From contig JBEMAY010000018.1 of the NCBI GenBank assembly GCA_040274765.1, positions 1 to 56,262 of the forward strand: 56,262 nucleotides of DNA, in the 5' to 3' direction. The DNA is from Psychrobacillus sp040274765. Lineage in GTDB: Bacteria; Bacillota; Bacilli; Bacillales_A; Planococcaceae. The position numbers and the translations under genes are program-made. Below the pieces are notes generated by a model. That model made no database searches, was not told where the DNA came from, and saw only the letters and a list, made by a program, of their open reading frames with translations. Numbering within the stretch: position 1 is the first letter of the stretch; each line of letters starts with the position of its first letter. This document shows, one piece after another, positions 33,276 to 41,895 of the stretch.

Positions 33276-35042
33276 ATGCTAGAAAATGCAACACAGTTAC
33301 TACAGGAATATTACGGCTATGACTCTTTTAGAGAAGGACAAGAGAAAGTTATCAATTATGTAATGAATGGCAAATCGAGCCTGTGCGTTATGCCTACTGG
33401 GGGCGGTAAATCTCTTTGCTATCAAATACCCTCTCTATTATTAGATGGGACGACCATAGTAATTTCACCATTGATTTCCTTGATGAAGGATCAGGTGGAT
33501 ACCTTATTGCAGGCAGGCATACCCGCAACATTCATAAATAGTACATTATCTTCTGAGGAAGTACGAGAAACGATGGAAGAGGTTTTAAATGGCCAATACC
33601 GAATGCTTTATATAGCTCCCGAGCGTTTGGAGTCACAAGCCTTTTTGAATCAATTAAAAAGAGTGAAGGTACCGTTAATCGCAGTCGATGAGGCCCACTG
33701 TATCTCTCAGTGGGGTCATGATTTTCGTCCCAGCTATCGTGCGATTCATCGATTAAAGGATGTATTCACGGAACAGCCTGTTGTTCTTGCCTTAACAGCA
33801 ACAGCGACGCCGGCTGTACGAGACGATATTTGTCGTCTATTACAAATTCGAGATGAAAATACGGTTATAACTGGATTTGCTCGTTCAAATCTATCGTTCT
33901 CTGTTGTGCTCGGACAAGATAAAAATAAATTTTTAAAGGAATTTATTAAAAAGAATGCACAGGAAGTCGGCATTATATATGCAGCAACGAGAAAAACAGT
34001 AGATTTGCTATATGATTTATTAAACAAGGCAGGTGTTCAAGCGGCTAAATACCATGCCGGATTACCTGAGGCTTTTAGAAACAAGGAGCAGGAGCGGTTT
34101 CTTACAGATGAGGCACAGGTAATGGTAGCTACAAATGCCTTCGGAATGGGAATTGATAAATCGAATGTCAGATACGTCATTCATTATCAGCTTCCTAAAA
34201 ACATGGAAAGCTACTATCAAGAGGCTGGAAGAGCCGGCCGAGATGGACTACCGAGTGAATGTGTGGTTCTCTATGCATCGCAGGATGTACAAACACAGCG
34301 ATTCTTAATCGATCAGGCATTAGACCGAGATAGAATTCCTCAAGAATTAGAAAAACTACAAGGGATGGTAGATTATTGCCATACAGAAAACTGCTTACAG
34401 CAATATATTGTGCAATATTTTGGAGAGCCCAATGGAGATATTTGTGGTCAATGTGGAAATTGTACAGATTCTAGAGAAATGCAGGACGTTACAAAGGAAG
34501 TACAAATGGTTTTGTCTTGCGTGGTTAGAATGGGACAAAGATTTGGTAAGACGATTACCGCTCAGGTACTAACAGGTTCAGAAAACAAAAAGGTAATAGA
34601 GTTTGGATTTCAAAAACTATCTACTTATGGGATATTAAAGGCTCAATCCTTAAAAGAAGTGTTAGGGCTTATGGAGTTTATGATTGCAGAAGGCTTACTT
34701 CTAGTGAACCAGGGAAGTATGCCGACGATTTATATTTCGGATGCAGGAAAAGAAGTATTGTTAGGGAAGAGAAAGATCATGCGTAAGGGAGTAGCAGTCA
34801 CAAAGCAGATTGCTAAGAATGACCCGTTATTTGAAGGGTTAAGAGTGCTTCGGAAAAAAATTGCGGACGAAGCTGGTGTTCCACCGTTTGTTATATTTTC
34901 TGATAAAACATTACAAGACATGTGCGTAAAGCGTCCGCAAACCGAAGATGAGTTACTAGATGTACATGGAGTCGGTGCTAATAAGCGCGACAAATATGGT
35001 CAAGCTTTTCTAGAAGAAATACTCCGTTATATCACCGTATAG
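33276..35042 (+). CDS. recQ: ATP-dependent DNA helicase RecQ
   Basis: A 588-residue 3'-5' DNA helicase. Motif 0 is YGYDSFREGQEKVI, Walker A is MPTGGGKSLCYQIP, the DEAH box is VDEAHCISQWGHDFRPSY, then ALTATAT, NAFGMGIDKSNVRYV and QEAGRAGRDG. The RecQ-C-terminal zinc site has CHTENC...CGQCGNC. The end carries one HRDC domain (LLDVHGVGANKRDKYGQ). Length is normal for the single-HRDC form. GATAGGAGCG precedes the ATG. Its 3' end overlaps a convergent small gene by 16 bp. Confidence 0.95.
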   Translation: MLENATQLLQEYYGYDSFREGQEKVINYVMNGKSSLCVMPTGGGKSLCYQIPSLLLDGTTIVISPLISLMKDQVDTLLQAGIPATFINSTLSSEEVRETMEEVLNGQYRMLYIAPERLESQAFLNQLKRVKVPLIAVDEAHCISQWGHDFRPSYRAIHRLKDVFTEQPVVLALTATATPAVRDDICRLLQIRDENTVITGFARSNLSFSVVLGQDKNKFLKEFIKKNAQEVGIIYAATRKTVDLLYDLLNKAGVQAAKYHAGLPEAFRNKEQERFLTDEAQVMVATNAFGMGIDKSNVRYVIHYQLPKNMESYYQEAGRAGRDGLPSECVVLYASQDVQTQRFLIDQALDRDRIPQELEKLQGMVDYCHTENCLQQYIVQYFGEPNGDICGQCGNCTDSREMQDVTKEVQMVLSCVVRMGQRFGKTITAQVLTGSENKKVIEFGFQKLSTYGILKAQSLKEVLGLMEFMIAEGLLLVNQGSMPTIYISDAGKEVLLGKRKIMRKGVAVTKQIAKNDPLFEGLRVLRKKIADEAGVPPFVIFSDKTLQDMCVKRPQTEDELLDVHGVGANKRDKYGQAFLEEILRYITV

Positions 35043-35248
35043 TTTTTATGTGATACTACTGTAAGATTCGAAGGAACATTAATTTTCTTCGCATCCTCCA
35101 TAGATATTTCGACAATAACAGATTGCTCTAGGATTTTAAAAATAGTACCTTGTACTTCAACATCATTGCGTGTAAAAGAGATCTTCTCATCAATTTTCCG
35201 TGCTGCCACGAAAGGTGAAACATCCTTAGGTTGTCGTTGGAAACTCAT
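35027..35248 (-). CDS. DUF2187 family protein, YkvS-like
   Basis: A 73-residue protein with a KOW-like small beta fold: IDEKISFTRNDVEVQGTIFKILEQSVIVEISMEDAKK, ending NLTVVSHKNYTVI, which matches the YkvS/DUF2187 family of Bacillales. Role unknown. AGAGGCAG lies before the ATG. It overlaps the recQ 3' end tail to tail by 16 bp. Confidence 0.85.
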   Translation of the reverse strand: MSFQRQPKDVSPFVAARKIDEKISFTRNDVEVQGTIFKILEQSVIVEISMEDAKKINVPSNLTVVSHKNYTVI

Positions 35249-35492
35249 GTATCTGCCTCTTTTCTATTATATTCACTCACAGAGCGATATAGTAATTATA
35301 CCACAAAACTGGGTGGAAAATTGTAGTTTAAGATTATTAAAAAGAGATTCCTAACGAATGTTGTCGAATCCTAGGTTATCGAATGTCCCTAGTACAATTA
35401 GATGTTTGAGATTAACCCATTTGCACATGATAGAAGTAAGAAAAAGAACGCGGAAGATAAATTAGGCTTTAACTAAGAGGAGATTATGCAGA

Positions 35493-36929
35493 ATGCATTT
35501 TAAAGAATTTAAATTAGATGATAAAATATTGCAAGCAATTGAACAACTAGGTTACACAGAGCCGACAGAAGTCCAACAAAAGGTTATCCCAGTAGCCTTA
35601 TCAAAGAAGGACATTCTAGTGAAATCGAAAACAGGTAGTGGGAAGACTGCAGCATTTGCCACTCCTTTATGTGAGCTAGTGGATTGGGAAGAAAATAAGC
35701 CTCAGGCGTTAGTATTAACCCCAACAAGAGAGCTTGCAGTGCAGGTTCAGGAGGACATCACTAATATCGGTCGCTATAAACGAATTAAAGGATTAGCGTT
35801 ATATGGAAAGTCTCCATTTGCAAAGCAAAAGCTGGCTCTAAAGCAAAAAACACATATTGTAGTCGGGACTCCAGGCCGTGTGTTAGATCATATAGAAAAG
35901 GGTACATTGAATGTATCCAAAATAGAATACTTAGTTATTGATGAAGCAGATGAAATGTTAAACATGGGCTTCCTTGAACAAGTAGAATCTATTATAAAAC
36001 TGCTTCCTAAAAAGCGTACGACTATGCTATTCTCTGCAACCTTGTCACAGGAGATAAAAACGTTGAGCGGCAGATATATGAATGATGCGGTATCCATAGA
36101 GATAGATGCAGCTGAAGAAGATGCGCCTAAAATTGAGCATTTAAAATATATTGTGAAGGATGACCAGAAGCTAGCCTTTATAGAAAAGCTGACGATTACA
36201 GAAAATCCGGATAGCTGTATCATTTTTTGTCGAACAAAAGAGCGTGTAGATCAATTAGTAGATGCATTGGACAATAAAGGCTATACGGCGGATAAGATTC
36301 ACGGTGGTATGATGCAGGAAGATCGTTTTGAGGTAATGGATGATTTCAGAAAAGGAGAGTTCCGTTATTTGATCGCTACTGATGTTGCGGCTCGCGGTAT
36401 TGATATTGAAGATATTACTCACGTAATACATTATGATGTGCCATTAGAGCAAGAAAGCTATGTGCATCGTACAGGTAGAACGGGAAGAGCTGGCAGAAGC
36501 GGAAAATCGATTATGCTTGCGACTCCTCATGAAGACAAATTTGTAAAAGAGATTGAAGCATTTATTGGCTTTGAAATTCCAACTGGTCGAGAAATTACGT
36601 CAGAAATGGTTGCTCAAAACAGAGCAGCGTTTGATTTGAAGATGCAGGAGCAGCCAGAAGCTAAGAAATCAAAAGGCGAGCAGTTGAATGTTAATATTAC
36701 TAAGCTATATTTCAACGGCGGTAAGAAAAAGAAAATCAGAGCGGTAGACTTCGTAGGGACAATAGCCAAAATCGAAGGAGTTAGTGCTGACGACATCGGT
36801 ATTATTACGATCCAAGATAACGTTTCATACGTTGAAATTCTGAATGGCAAAGGACCTCTTGTATTGAAAAAAATGAGAAACACAACGATTAAAGGTAAGC
36901 TTTTAAAAGTCCATATTGCGCATAAATAA
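35493..36929 (+). CDS. dbpA: DEAD-box RNA helicase DbpA (YxiN type)
   Basis: A 478-residue RNA helicase. The Q motif region FKEFKLDDKILQAIEQLGYTEPTEVQQKVIP is followed by Walker A SKTGSGKT, PTRELAVQ, TPGRVLDHIE, DEAD, SAT, ATDVAARGIDI and HRTGRTGRAGR. The C-terminal 75 residues (LNVNITKLYFNGGKKKKIRAVDFVGTIAKIEGVSADDIG...) are the DbpA RNA-binding domain that recognises hairpin 92 of 23S rRNA, so it acts in large-subunit assembly. AGAGGAGATT ribosome binding site. Strong terminator after it. Confidence 0.95.
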   Translation: MHFKEFKLDDKILQAIEQLGYTEPTEVQQKVIPVALSKKDILVKSKTGSGKTAAFATPLCELVDWEENKPQALVLTPTRELAVQVQEDITNIGRYKRIKGLALYGKSPFAKQKLALKQKTHIVVGTPGRVLDHIEKGTLNVSKIEYLVIDEADEMLNMGFLEQVESIIKLLPKKRTTMLFSATLSQEIKTLSGRYMNDAVSIEIDAAEEDAPKIEHLKYIVKDDQKLAFIEKLTITENPDSCIIFCRTKERVDQLVDALDNKGYTADKIHGGMMQEDRFEVMDDFRKGEFRYLIATDVAARGIDIEDITHVIHYDVPLEQESYVHRTGRTGRAGRSGKSIMLATPHEDKFVKEIEAFIGFEIPTGREITSEMVAQNRAAFDLKMQEQPEAKKSKGEQLNVNITKLYFNGGKKKKIRAVDFVGTIAKIEGVSADDIGIITIQDNVSYVEILNGKGPLVLKKMRNTTIKGKLLKVHIAHK

Positions 36930-36948
36930 GATATTTAATAGAAAACGA

Positions 36949-36987
36949 AAACTACCTCTAGAGAGTGATCTAGAGGTAGTTTTTTTG
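36949..36987 (+). terminator. Terminator after dbpA
   Basis: A perfect 14-bp stem (36949-36962 with 36969-36982, core ACTACCTCTAGA) and a run of T. Confidence 0.93.
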
Positions 36988-37181
36988 TTTGAATTAAAGG
37001 GCTATGTTAGGAAGTTCTTCTAATTCTTTTGTACATACTCTATAAGTAACGTGCATCATTATATAAAATACAAATATAATGGAATGATAATCAAATTTTT
37101 TAGAAATACTAATTTTGTTCCTATTTTATTCATTAAGTGTGAAATAGCATTAATGTGGCTAAGGAACAATAATACAACTTC

Positions 37182-37625
37182 TTAATCCAATAACTCGTCC
37201 TCTATAAAGGTGCGATAAGATGCTAGGATACCCTCTGGCAATTTATTTGGTGGGAAAAATTGAAGGGAGATAGATTCTACGTCATCTGGTATAAGTGCCC
37301 CTTCGTATTGAGTTGTTTTATAGACAACGGTAACCGAATAAAAGGTATCACCATTTGGATTTTCTATATAATAATCAGGACCCGAGTAAACTTGGCAAAG
37401 TGTCAGTTCTCCAATACGTAAGCCAGTCTCTTCTAAAACTTCTCGACGTGCCGTGTATTCCAGGCTTTCACCAAGCTCCATTAGTCCCCCAGGCAGACCA
37501 TATATACCAGGTGCTCTTTCTTGAAGTAACACTTCGTTGTGTTCATTTAGTATTAGCACAACTGAACCAGGCAGTATTAGTGGCTCATGCCCAACATATT
37601 GGCGCAATTTTTTATAGTATTCCAA
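37182..37625 (-). CDS. NUDIX hydrolase
   Basis: A 147-residue hydrolase of nucleoside-diphosphate-linked compounds. The Nudix box is complete: GLMELGESLEYTARREVLEETGL, with the REVLEE metal-binding core. The N-terminal leader EYYKKLRQYVGHEPLILPGSVVLILNE is typical of a Bacillales subgroup. I choose TTG at 37625 because AGGGGGAG lies just upstream; six in-frame codons before it overlap that site. Substrate unknown. Single gene. Confidence 0.85.
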   Translation of the reverse strand: MEYYKKLRQYVGHEPLILPGSVVLILNEHNEVLLQERAPGIYGLPGGLMELGESLEYTARREVLEETGLRIGELTLCQVYSGPDYYIENPNGDTFYSVTVVYKTTQYEGALIPDDVESISLQFFPPNKLPEGILASYRTFIEDELLD

Positions 37626-37762
37626 GAGTCTCCCCCTATTCAAGTTAAGAATTATTAACAGTTTACTATAAAAATGGTACGATACGTATAATGATGAAAC
37701 TTACCTTATGATAATTCGTATATAAGATTATGTTAAACCTACATGGAGGATGTGAAAGTTAG

Positions 37763-38851
37763 TTGACTAAAAAGCTTTGGTTTCAAGTTGCAACGGCAAT
37801 TTTATTTACATTGTTAATTATTTTTATGTTTATGCAGGTTAAATCTATCTTTTCCCCATTTATGACAATTGCCCAGGCTATTTTTATGCCTCTATTATTG
37901 GGTGGGGTATTATTCTATTTAGCAAGGCCACTTCAAAAATGGCTAGAATCTAAAAAATTTCCAAGATGGGCTAGTATTATATCAGTGTTTGTAGTAATTG
38001 GTCTTCTTATTTGGGGATTCATTGCATTGTTAAGTCCTGTTCTAACGAAACAGGTAAATGCGCTTGTAGATAATACACCTGAAATGATAGAAGAAGTAGA
38101 GGAATTTGTTAATTATTCCACATCTCAATGGAAAAAAATTGGGGAACTACCAGATGCCGTGCAAACAACAATAGATAGTGCAAGTGGAAAAATAGAAACG
38201 ATAGCAGTATCGGCGGGCGGTTTGATAGTTAAATTCATTCAAAATGTATTCCAAGGAGTATTTTTATTGGTGCTTGTGCCATTCTTCCTTGTCTACATGT
38301 TGAAGGATCATGAAAAATTTGTCCCGTTCATTACACAATTTTTTAAAGGGGAGAAGAGGACCTTTATAATCAAAACCTTGTCAGATATAGATGATACTCT
38401 TCGCTCATATGTTCAAGGACAATTGTTTGTGAGTTTTTTAGTAGGTGTCATGTTATTCATCGGTTATACAGCAATTCGTCTTGAGTATGCATTGCTTCTA
38501 GCACTATTTGGGATGATTATGAATGTTATTCCATTCCTAGGGCCGTATATTTCTTTAGTTCCAGCCGTTATTATCGCTTTAATTCAGGAGCCTAAGCTAG
38601 CAATTTACGTTGCGATTATAATGCTAGTAGCTCAGCAAATTGAAAGTAACTTTATTACACCAAATGTTATGGGGAAATCTCTTGATATTCATCCATTAAC
38701 GGTTATTACAATCATTTTAGCTGCTGGAAATATAGCAGGTTTAATGGGAATCATTTTAGGGGTTCCAACCTATGCAGTCGTTAAAGCTATATTAAAAAAT
38801 ATTTACGCACATAGGGAAAGGATTAAGGATACAGCCACGAAATCTGTCTAG
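37763..38851 (+). CDS. AI-2E family transporter (PerM/YueF type)
   Basis: A 362-residue membrane protein with about eight helices. The family pattern is two N-terminal helices, a soluble coil-like region (residues 100-155), then FFLVYMLKDHEKF, DIDDTLRSYVQGQLFVSFLVG, IPFLGPYISLVPAVIIALIQEP and QQIESNFITPNVMGKSLDIHPLTVI. The family was named for autoinducer-2 export, but many members carry other substrates such as Na+/H+. Start is TTG with GGAGGATG upstream; a GTG at 37751 meets a stop at once. It opens a three-gene plus-strand run. Confidence 0.88.
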   Translation: MTKKLWFQVATAILFTLLIIFMFMQVKSIFSPFMTIAQAIFMPLLLGGVLFYLARPLQKWLESKKFPRWASIISVFVVIGLLIWGFIALLSPVLTKQVNALVDNTPEMIEEVEEFVNYSTSQWKKIGELPDAVQTTIDSASGKIETIAVSAGGLIVKFIQNVFQGVFLLVLVPFFLVYMLKDHEKFVPFITQFFKGEKRTFIIKTLSDIDDTLRSYVQGQLFVSFLVGVMLFIGYTAIRLEYALLLALFGMIMNVIPFLGPYISLVPAVIIALIQEPKLAIYVAIIMLVAQQIESNFITPNVMGKSLDIHPLTVITIILAAGNIAGLMGIILGVPTYAVVKAILKNIYAHRERIKDTATKSV

Positions 38852-38862
38852 GAGGGGATGGA

Positions 38863-39309
38863 ATGACCTTTAAATCTAAAATTGATAAAACCTTTGGTTA
38901 TTTTATTGGGACAGCAATTTTTATAATAGCTCTTGCTACTCTTGTACCTGCCTTATATGAATTATTTTCTGATAATGTAGATGTAAAAGCAGTCATTATT
39001 ATTAGTATTTTATTTATCATGTGTGTGGGATTTATTTTGTGGATCACCTTCGATATAGAGTATTCTTTTAAAGAGAAATACTTATTTATCAAAGGAGGTC
39101 CGTTTAAAAGTAAAATTCCTTATGAAGATATAACAAAAGTGAATAAGACCTCTCAAATTTTAGCTGGTTATCGCATTTTATCCTCAAAGGATGCGTTAGA
39201 AATTCATTATAAAAAAGCAGTGCTTGGTAGCGTCATTATCTCACCTAGCGAACAACAAGAATTTTTAAGGATTTTGTCTGAAAAAGCACCACATATCTCT
39301 ATGAAATGA
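38863..39309 (+). CDS. PH domain-containing membrane protein
   Basis: A 148-residue protein with two hydrophobic helices (about 14-32 and 43-62) followed by a bacterial PH-like domain: FDIEYSFKEKYLFIKGGPFKSKIPYEDITKVNKTSQILAG...ALEIHYKKAVLGSVIISPSEQQEFLRIL. This matches the DUF1200/bPH group found in Bacillales. Role unknown. It starts 11 bp after the transporter with AGGAGGGGATGG upstream, so it is co-transcribed. Confidence 0.82.
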   Translation: MTFKSKIDKTFGYFIGTAIFIIALATLVPALYELFSDNVDVKAVIIISILFIMCVGFILWITFDIEYSFKEKYLFIKGGPFKSKIPYEDITKVNKTSQILAGYRILSSKDALEIHYKKAVLGSVIISPSEQQEFLRILSEKAPHISMK

Positions 39310-39318
39310 GGTTTGATG

Positions 39319-39708
39319 ATGGATAAGGACGATTATACACCGCCTGTTAACGATTTGATGGGTGATATTCTTAGGAACTATGAAAAAACAGGTGGCATGA
39401 AAGATTTAAAGGGAATTGGTAAACCTATCTCGGAAGAGTATTTCTCCGGAGACATTTTTCAGCACTTTCAAAAGATAGCCAAGGATGCGGGATACAAACC
39501 ACATTGGCTTAAGCTGCAGCATGAAATTCGTGATGAACTAGCGGACATTGCATTTAAGTATACCCAAGGTTCTAAAGAGGGGCTGCAATTTCGGGTTACT
39601 AAGGTAAATGAAAAAATTATGGCCTATAATAAGTCATGTCCGCCTCCTATGCAAAAGAGTGCAGTACGATTAGAATCAGTAGAAAACGCAGTGAGTCGTT
39701 GGATGTAA
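39319..39708 (+). CDS. DUF1992 (DnaJ homologue subfamily C-like) protein
   Basis: A 129-residue protein of the DUF1992 family. It has GKPISEEYFSGDIFQHFQKIAKDAGYKPHWLKLQHEIRDELADIA after a short N-terminal tail that includes MGDILRNYEKTGGMKDLKGIGKP. Function unknown. I choose the ATG at 39319, 7 bases after GAGG; an ATG one codon earlier is possible. It lies 9 bp after the PH protein gene and ends the three-gene unit at a strong terminator. Confidence 0.83.
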   Translation: MDKDDYTPPVNDLMGDILRNYEKTGGMKDLKGIGKPISEEYFSGDIFQHFQKIAKDAGYKPHWLKLQHEIRDELADIAFKYTQGSKEGLQFRVTKVNEKIMAYNKSCPPPMQKSAVRLESVENAVSRWM

Positions 39709-39740
39709 GTAATGCTAGATAGACTTGCTTCACATATTAT

Positions 39741-39777
39741 AAGAAACCGAAAATTATCTTTCGGTTTCTTTTTTTTG
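39741..39777 (+). terminator. Terminator after the DUF1992 gene
   Basis: AAGAAACCGAAA and TTTCGGTTTCTT form a perfect 12-bp stem with trailing T-run. Confidence 0.92.
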
Positions 39778-39795
39778 TTCTCTTTTTTCTGAAAA

Positions 39796-39828
39796 TGTGT
39801 TAACTTATATTTATAGTTGGTTAACACA
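39796..39828. promoter_or_regulatory. BirA operator
   Basis: TGTGTTAAC (39796-39804) and GTTAACACA (39820-39828) are perfect inverted halves separated by exactly 15 bp. This is the known architecture of the biotin repressor BirA site in Firmicutes. It is 20 bp upstream of bioY. Biotin-dependent repression is inferred. Confidence 0.9.
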
Positions 39829-39848
39829 AATATAAAGGGGAAGAAATT

Positions 39849-40403
39849 ATGAGAAATGAACGTTTGAAAATGATGATTACTGCTGCTATGTTTGCTGGCA
39901 TTATTGCCGTAGCGGCTCAGATTATGATCGCTATACCACCTGTACCATTTTCACTCTTAACGATTGCTGTTATGTTAACGGCTACTATTTTACCGAAGGA
40001 ATATGCGTGTCTTGCTATTATCATCTATATATTACTTGGACTAGGTGGCATACCTGTTTTTGCTGGCATGACGGGAGGACCAGGCATATTACTAGGTCCA
40101 ACAGGAGGATATATTTTAGCTACGCTACCAGCTGTGGTATGTATAGGCTTTCTGTTAGACATGTTTGGACATAACAAATTTGTGGCTATTGGAGCTAATA
40201 TGCTTAGTGTATTAATTATCCTATCGATCGGTATGGTTTGGTTAAAAATAGTTACAGGTATTTCATGGGAAGGTGCCTTTAAAGGTGGAATGTTAATTTT
40301 TCTTATTCCCGATTTAGTAAAATCAATAGTCGCCGCACTACTAGGAGTGGTTATCAGACGTCGTTTGGTCCAAGCTAGATTGATTAGAGCTACTTCCTTT
40401 TAA
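39849..40403 (+). CDS. bioY: Biotin transporter BioY
   Basis: A 184-residue membrane protein with about six helices, the substrate-binding S component for biotin (ECF type, or acting alone). Marks are IPPVPFSLLTIAVMLTATILPKEYACLAIIIYILLGLGGIPVFAGMTGGPGILLGPTGGYILA, which carries the BioY signature, and the C-terminal PDLVKSIVAALLG. AAAGGGGAAG precedes the ATG. A BirA operator lies upstream. No ecfAAT genes are nearby, so it likely uses a shared ECF module encoded elsewhere. Confidence 0.95.
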   Translation: MRNERLKMMITAAMFAGIIAVAAQIMIAIPPVPFSLLTIAVMLTATILPKEYACLAIIIYILLGLGGIPVFAGMTGGPGILLGPTGGYILATLPAVVCIGFLLDMFGHNKFVAIGANMLSVLIILSIGMVWLKIVTGISWEGAFKGGMLIFLIPDLVKSIVAALLGVVIRRRLVQARLIRATSF

Positions 40404-40405
40404 AA

Positions 40406-40442
40406 AAAAGAATGCTCCAAGGGGAAAGGAGCATTCTTTTTT
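40406..40442. terminator. Bidirectional terminator after bioY
   Basis: AAAAGAATGCTCC and GGAGCATTCTTTT form a 13-bp stem, flanked by A-run and T-run. It also fits the end of the leftward DUF3243 unit. Confidence 0.88.
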
Positions 40443-40459
40443 ATAGCTATGGAGAAACG

Positions 40460-40672
40460 TCATCTAGGAGGAAATCGTTCTTCACTAGAAGAACGGTTTT
40501 TCGTGTGGGTATGATCTCTTTCATCTTGAACTTGAATATTCAAGTCCTCAACAGAGATGGCATCAACAGTTTGCATATCCTCATGCATATCGAACAGACT
40601 GACTTTAGTCGTTTTTACCCTATCGGGATTGTCTAATAAACGACCATCTGCCTCTTCTCGTTTATCCTTCAT
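40460..40672 (-). CDS. Small hydrophilic protein, overlaps DUF3243 gene
   Basis: A 70-residue, highly charged protein (MKDKREEADGRLLDNPDRVKTTKVSLFDMHEDMQ...). No known domain; it looks disordered. Its ATG lies inside the last codons of the DUF3243 gene (11-bp overlap), so it would be made by translational coupling, since no separate ribosome binding site is visible. The DNA near its 3' end forms an 8-bp hairpin (40476-40495) that on the plus strand is followed by TTTTT. It may be real, but the evidence is limited. Confidence 0.45.
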   Translation of the reverse strand: MKDKREEADGRLLDNPDRVKTTKVSLFDMHEDMQTVDAISVEDLNIQVQDERDHTHTKNRSSSEERFPPR

Positions 40673-40976
40673 GTTTCGTAAGTTTTAATAGCATTTGACT
40701 AAGAGCGTGTTGTTGATCTTTGTCAGCAGTTTTCCATAGTTGCTGTAATAGATGTTCTTCACGGTTCCTAGGTTCTTCGTGCGCTGCAAGATAGCCTGCG
40801 ACTTTCTCGGTTGCTTTTGTAAGAGTCTCATCACTAAGACCCATTTTCTCACCCATTTTAACTTTGTCAGCTAGATAATCCTTAAATGTAGTAAAGCTTT
40901 TTAGGATTTCATTTTTTTCGTCTGTACTAAAGCTTTCTAATGCTACTTCCACTTGTTTATCTATTTTGCGATCCAT
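40662..40976 (-). CDS. DUF3243 family protein
   Basis: A 104-residue helical protein matching DUF3243 of Bacillales (YmfJ-like group): ALESFSTDEKNEILKSFTTFKDYLADKVKMGEKMGLSDETLTKATEKVAGYLAAHEEPRNREEHLLQQLWKTADKDQQHALSQMLLKL. Soluble, function unknown. AAGGAGTGAG lies upstream of ATG. It is followed by an overlapping small frame and shares a terminator with bioY. Confidence 0.85.
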   Translation of the reverse strand: MDRKIDKQVEVALESFSTDEKNEILKSFTTFKDYLADKVKMGEKMGLSDETLTKATEKVAGYLAAHEEPRNREEHLLQQLWKTADKDQQHALSQMLLKLTKHEG

Positions 40977-41249
40977 TCTTTCTCACTCCTTTTTTTTGGG
41001 ATTGTTATTAGCTATTCCCGAAGCTAAAAGGAATATGCATTTTAGTTTTACAATAAAGTTATTGGCAATCCGTTAGGAGGGAAGTACAACGAACATTCCT
41101 CTAAGTAAAGGTGTGTAACTTCATTTTTCCTCTCTGGCGAACGCTTTTTATGGGAAAGAGAGAAGCACTCGCCCCATACTCTACTGCCAAAACAATTAGT
41201 AAGTATAAACTTAACTTGGGTAAGTAAAAAATTACATTTATAAAAATGG

Positions 41250-41282
41250 TTGACACACTAATTGAAAATGATTATCATTATC
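41250..41282 (+). promoter_or_regulatory. SigA promoter overlapped by a Fur box
   Basis: TTGACA (41250-41255), a 17-bp spacer and TATCAT (41273-41278). GAAAATGATTATCATTATC (41264-41282) matches the 19-bp Fur consensus at 18 positions and covers the -10 element. No protein gene follows for 600 bp. Confidence 0.85.
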
Positions 41283-41284
41283 GT

Positions 41285-41421
41285 ATAGAGCTTACTCAAT
41301 AGAGAAGGTTCTTACCAGCAACTTTTCTCCAAAGTACAGCTGAGTATTTTTTGCGACTTAACCCCCTCAACGTTAAGTTCGTCCCTTGTAAAGCGGCATC
41401 TACTTGGATGCTGCTTTTTTT
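41285..41421 (+). ncRNA. Fur-controlled small RNA candidate, FsrA-like
   Basis: A transcript of about 137 nt is bounded by the Fur-box promoter and a strong terminator: AGCGGCATC (41392-41400) pairs with GATGCTGCT (41407-41415), with one G-U, and TTTTTTT follows. Inside, GACTTAAC (41355-41362) pairs with GTTAAGTT (41372-41379) and displays the loop CCCCTCAAC. A second C/U-rich stretch, TTTTCTCC, lies at 41323-41330. C-rich loops that pair with Shine-Dalgarno sequences, together with Fur control, are the hallmarks of FsrA of B. subtilis, which lowers synthesis of iron-using proteins. It is longer than the 84-nt FsrA. No reading frame with a ribosome binding site is inside. Confidence 0.75.
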
Positions 41422-41895
41422 ATAGATCCCAAAAGCTTTACCCGTCGTATAAAGTTCCCCGTCTCATGTGTAAAAAGCGATTACCGTGGAAGACTTAACA
41501 TAACTTGAAGCGATAAAAGAAATTATGAGGTCATTTAATAAATTATGGCGTATGCTCACAAATTAAGGTTATAAAGAAAAATACAATTAACAAGCAAATC
41601 TTTTTGCTTAACGTATAAAATTATTATGAGTAATTTAACAGGTATTATTAATAAAGTTCGAAAATAAGGTTTTAAAAATTTTTCGGATGTATGTATTGGT
41701 AGGTCGGTAGTCATTCTAGGAAATAGTAGAGTCTATGTGCTTTCGAAATCAATTGGGATATGCATTAGGTAGGGACGTAAGTGCAACAGTTTGAAAAAGT
41801 TAAGAATGAATTGTATTAATTCCTTTAACATAAAGATGCCCTCTAATCTGGAACTTTTTAATCTACGAACCGTAGAAGTTAGAAAGGGGGCGATT

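Larger units (their letters stand above)
40977..41895. other. Long intergenic region holding an RNA gene
   Basis: About 0.9 kb without a protein gene. The sRNA candidate lies at 41285-41421. The right part, 41430-41890, is AT-rich and shows no supported frame; an open frame upstream of 41896 is only an N-terminal extension of the next gene without a ribosome binding site. Confidence 0.6.

Noticed and set aside
41791..41895. N-terminal extension of the small gene at 41896
   Set aside because: No ribosome binding site at 41791, atypical composition, and a strong AAGGGGG site just before 41896.
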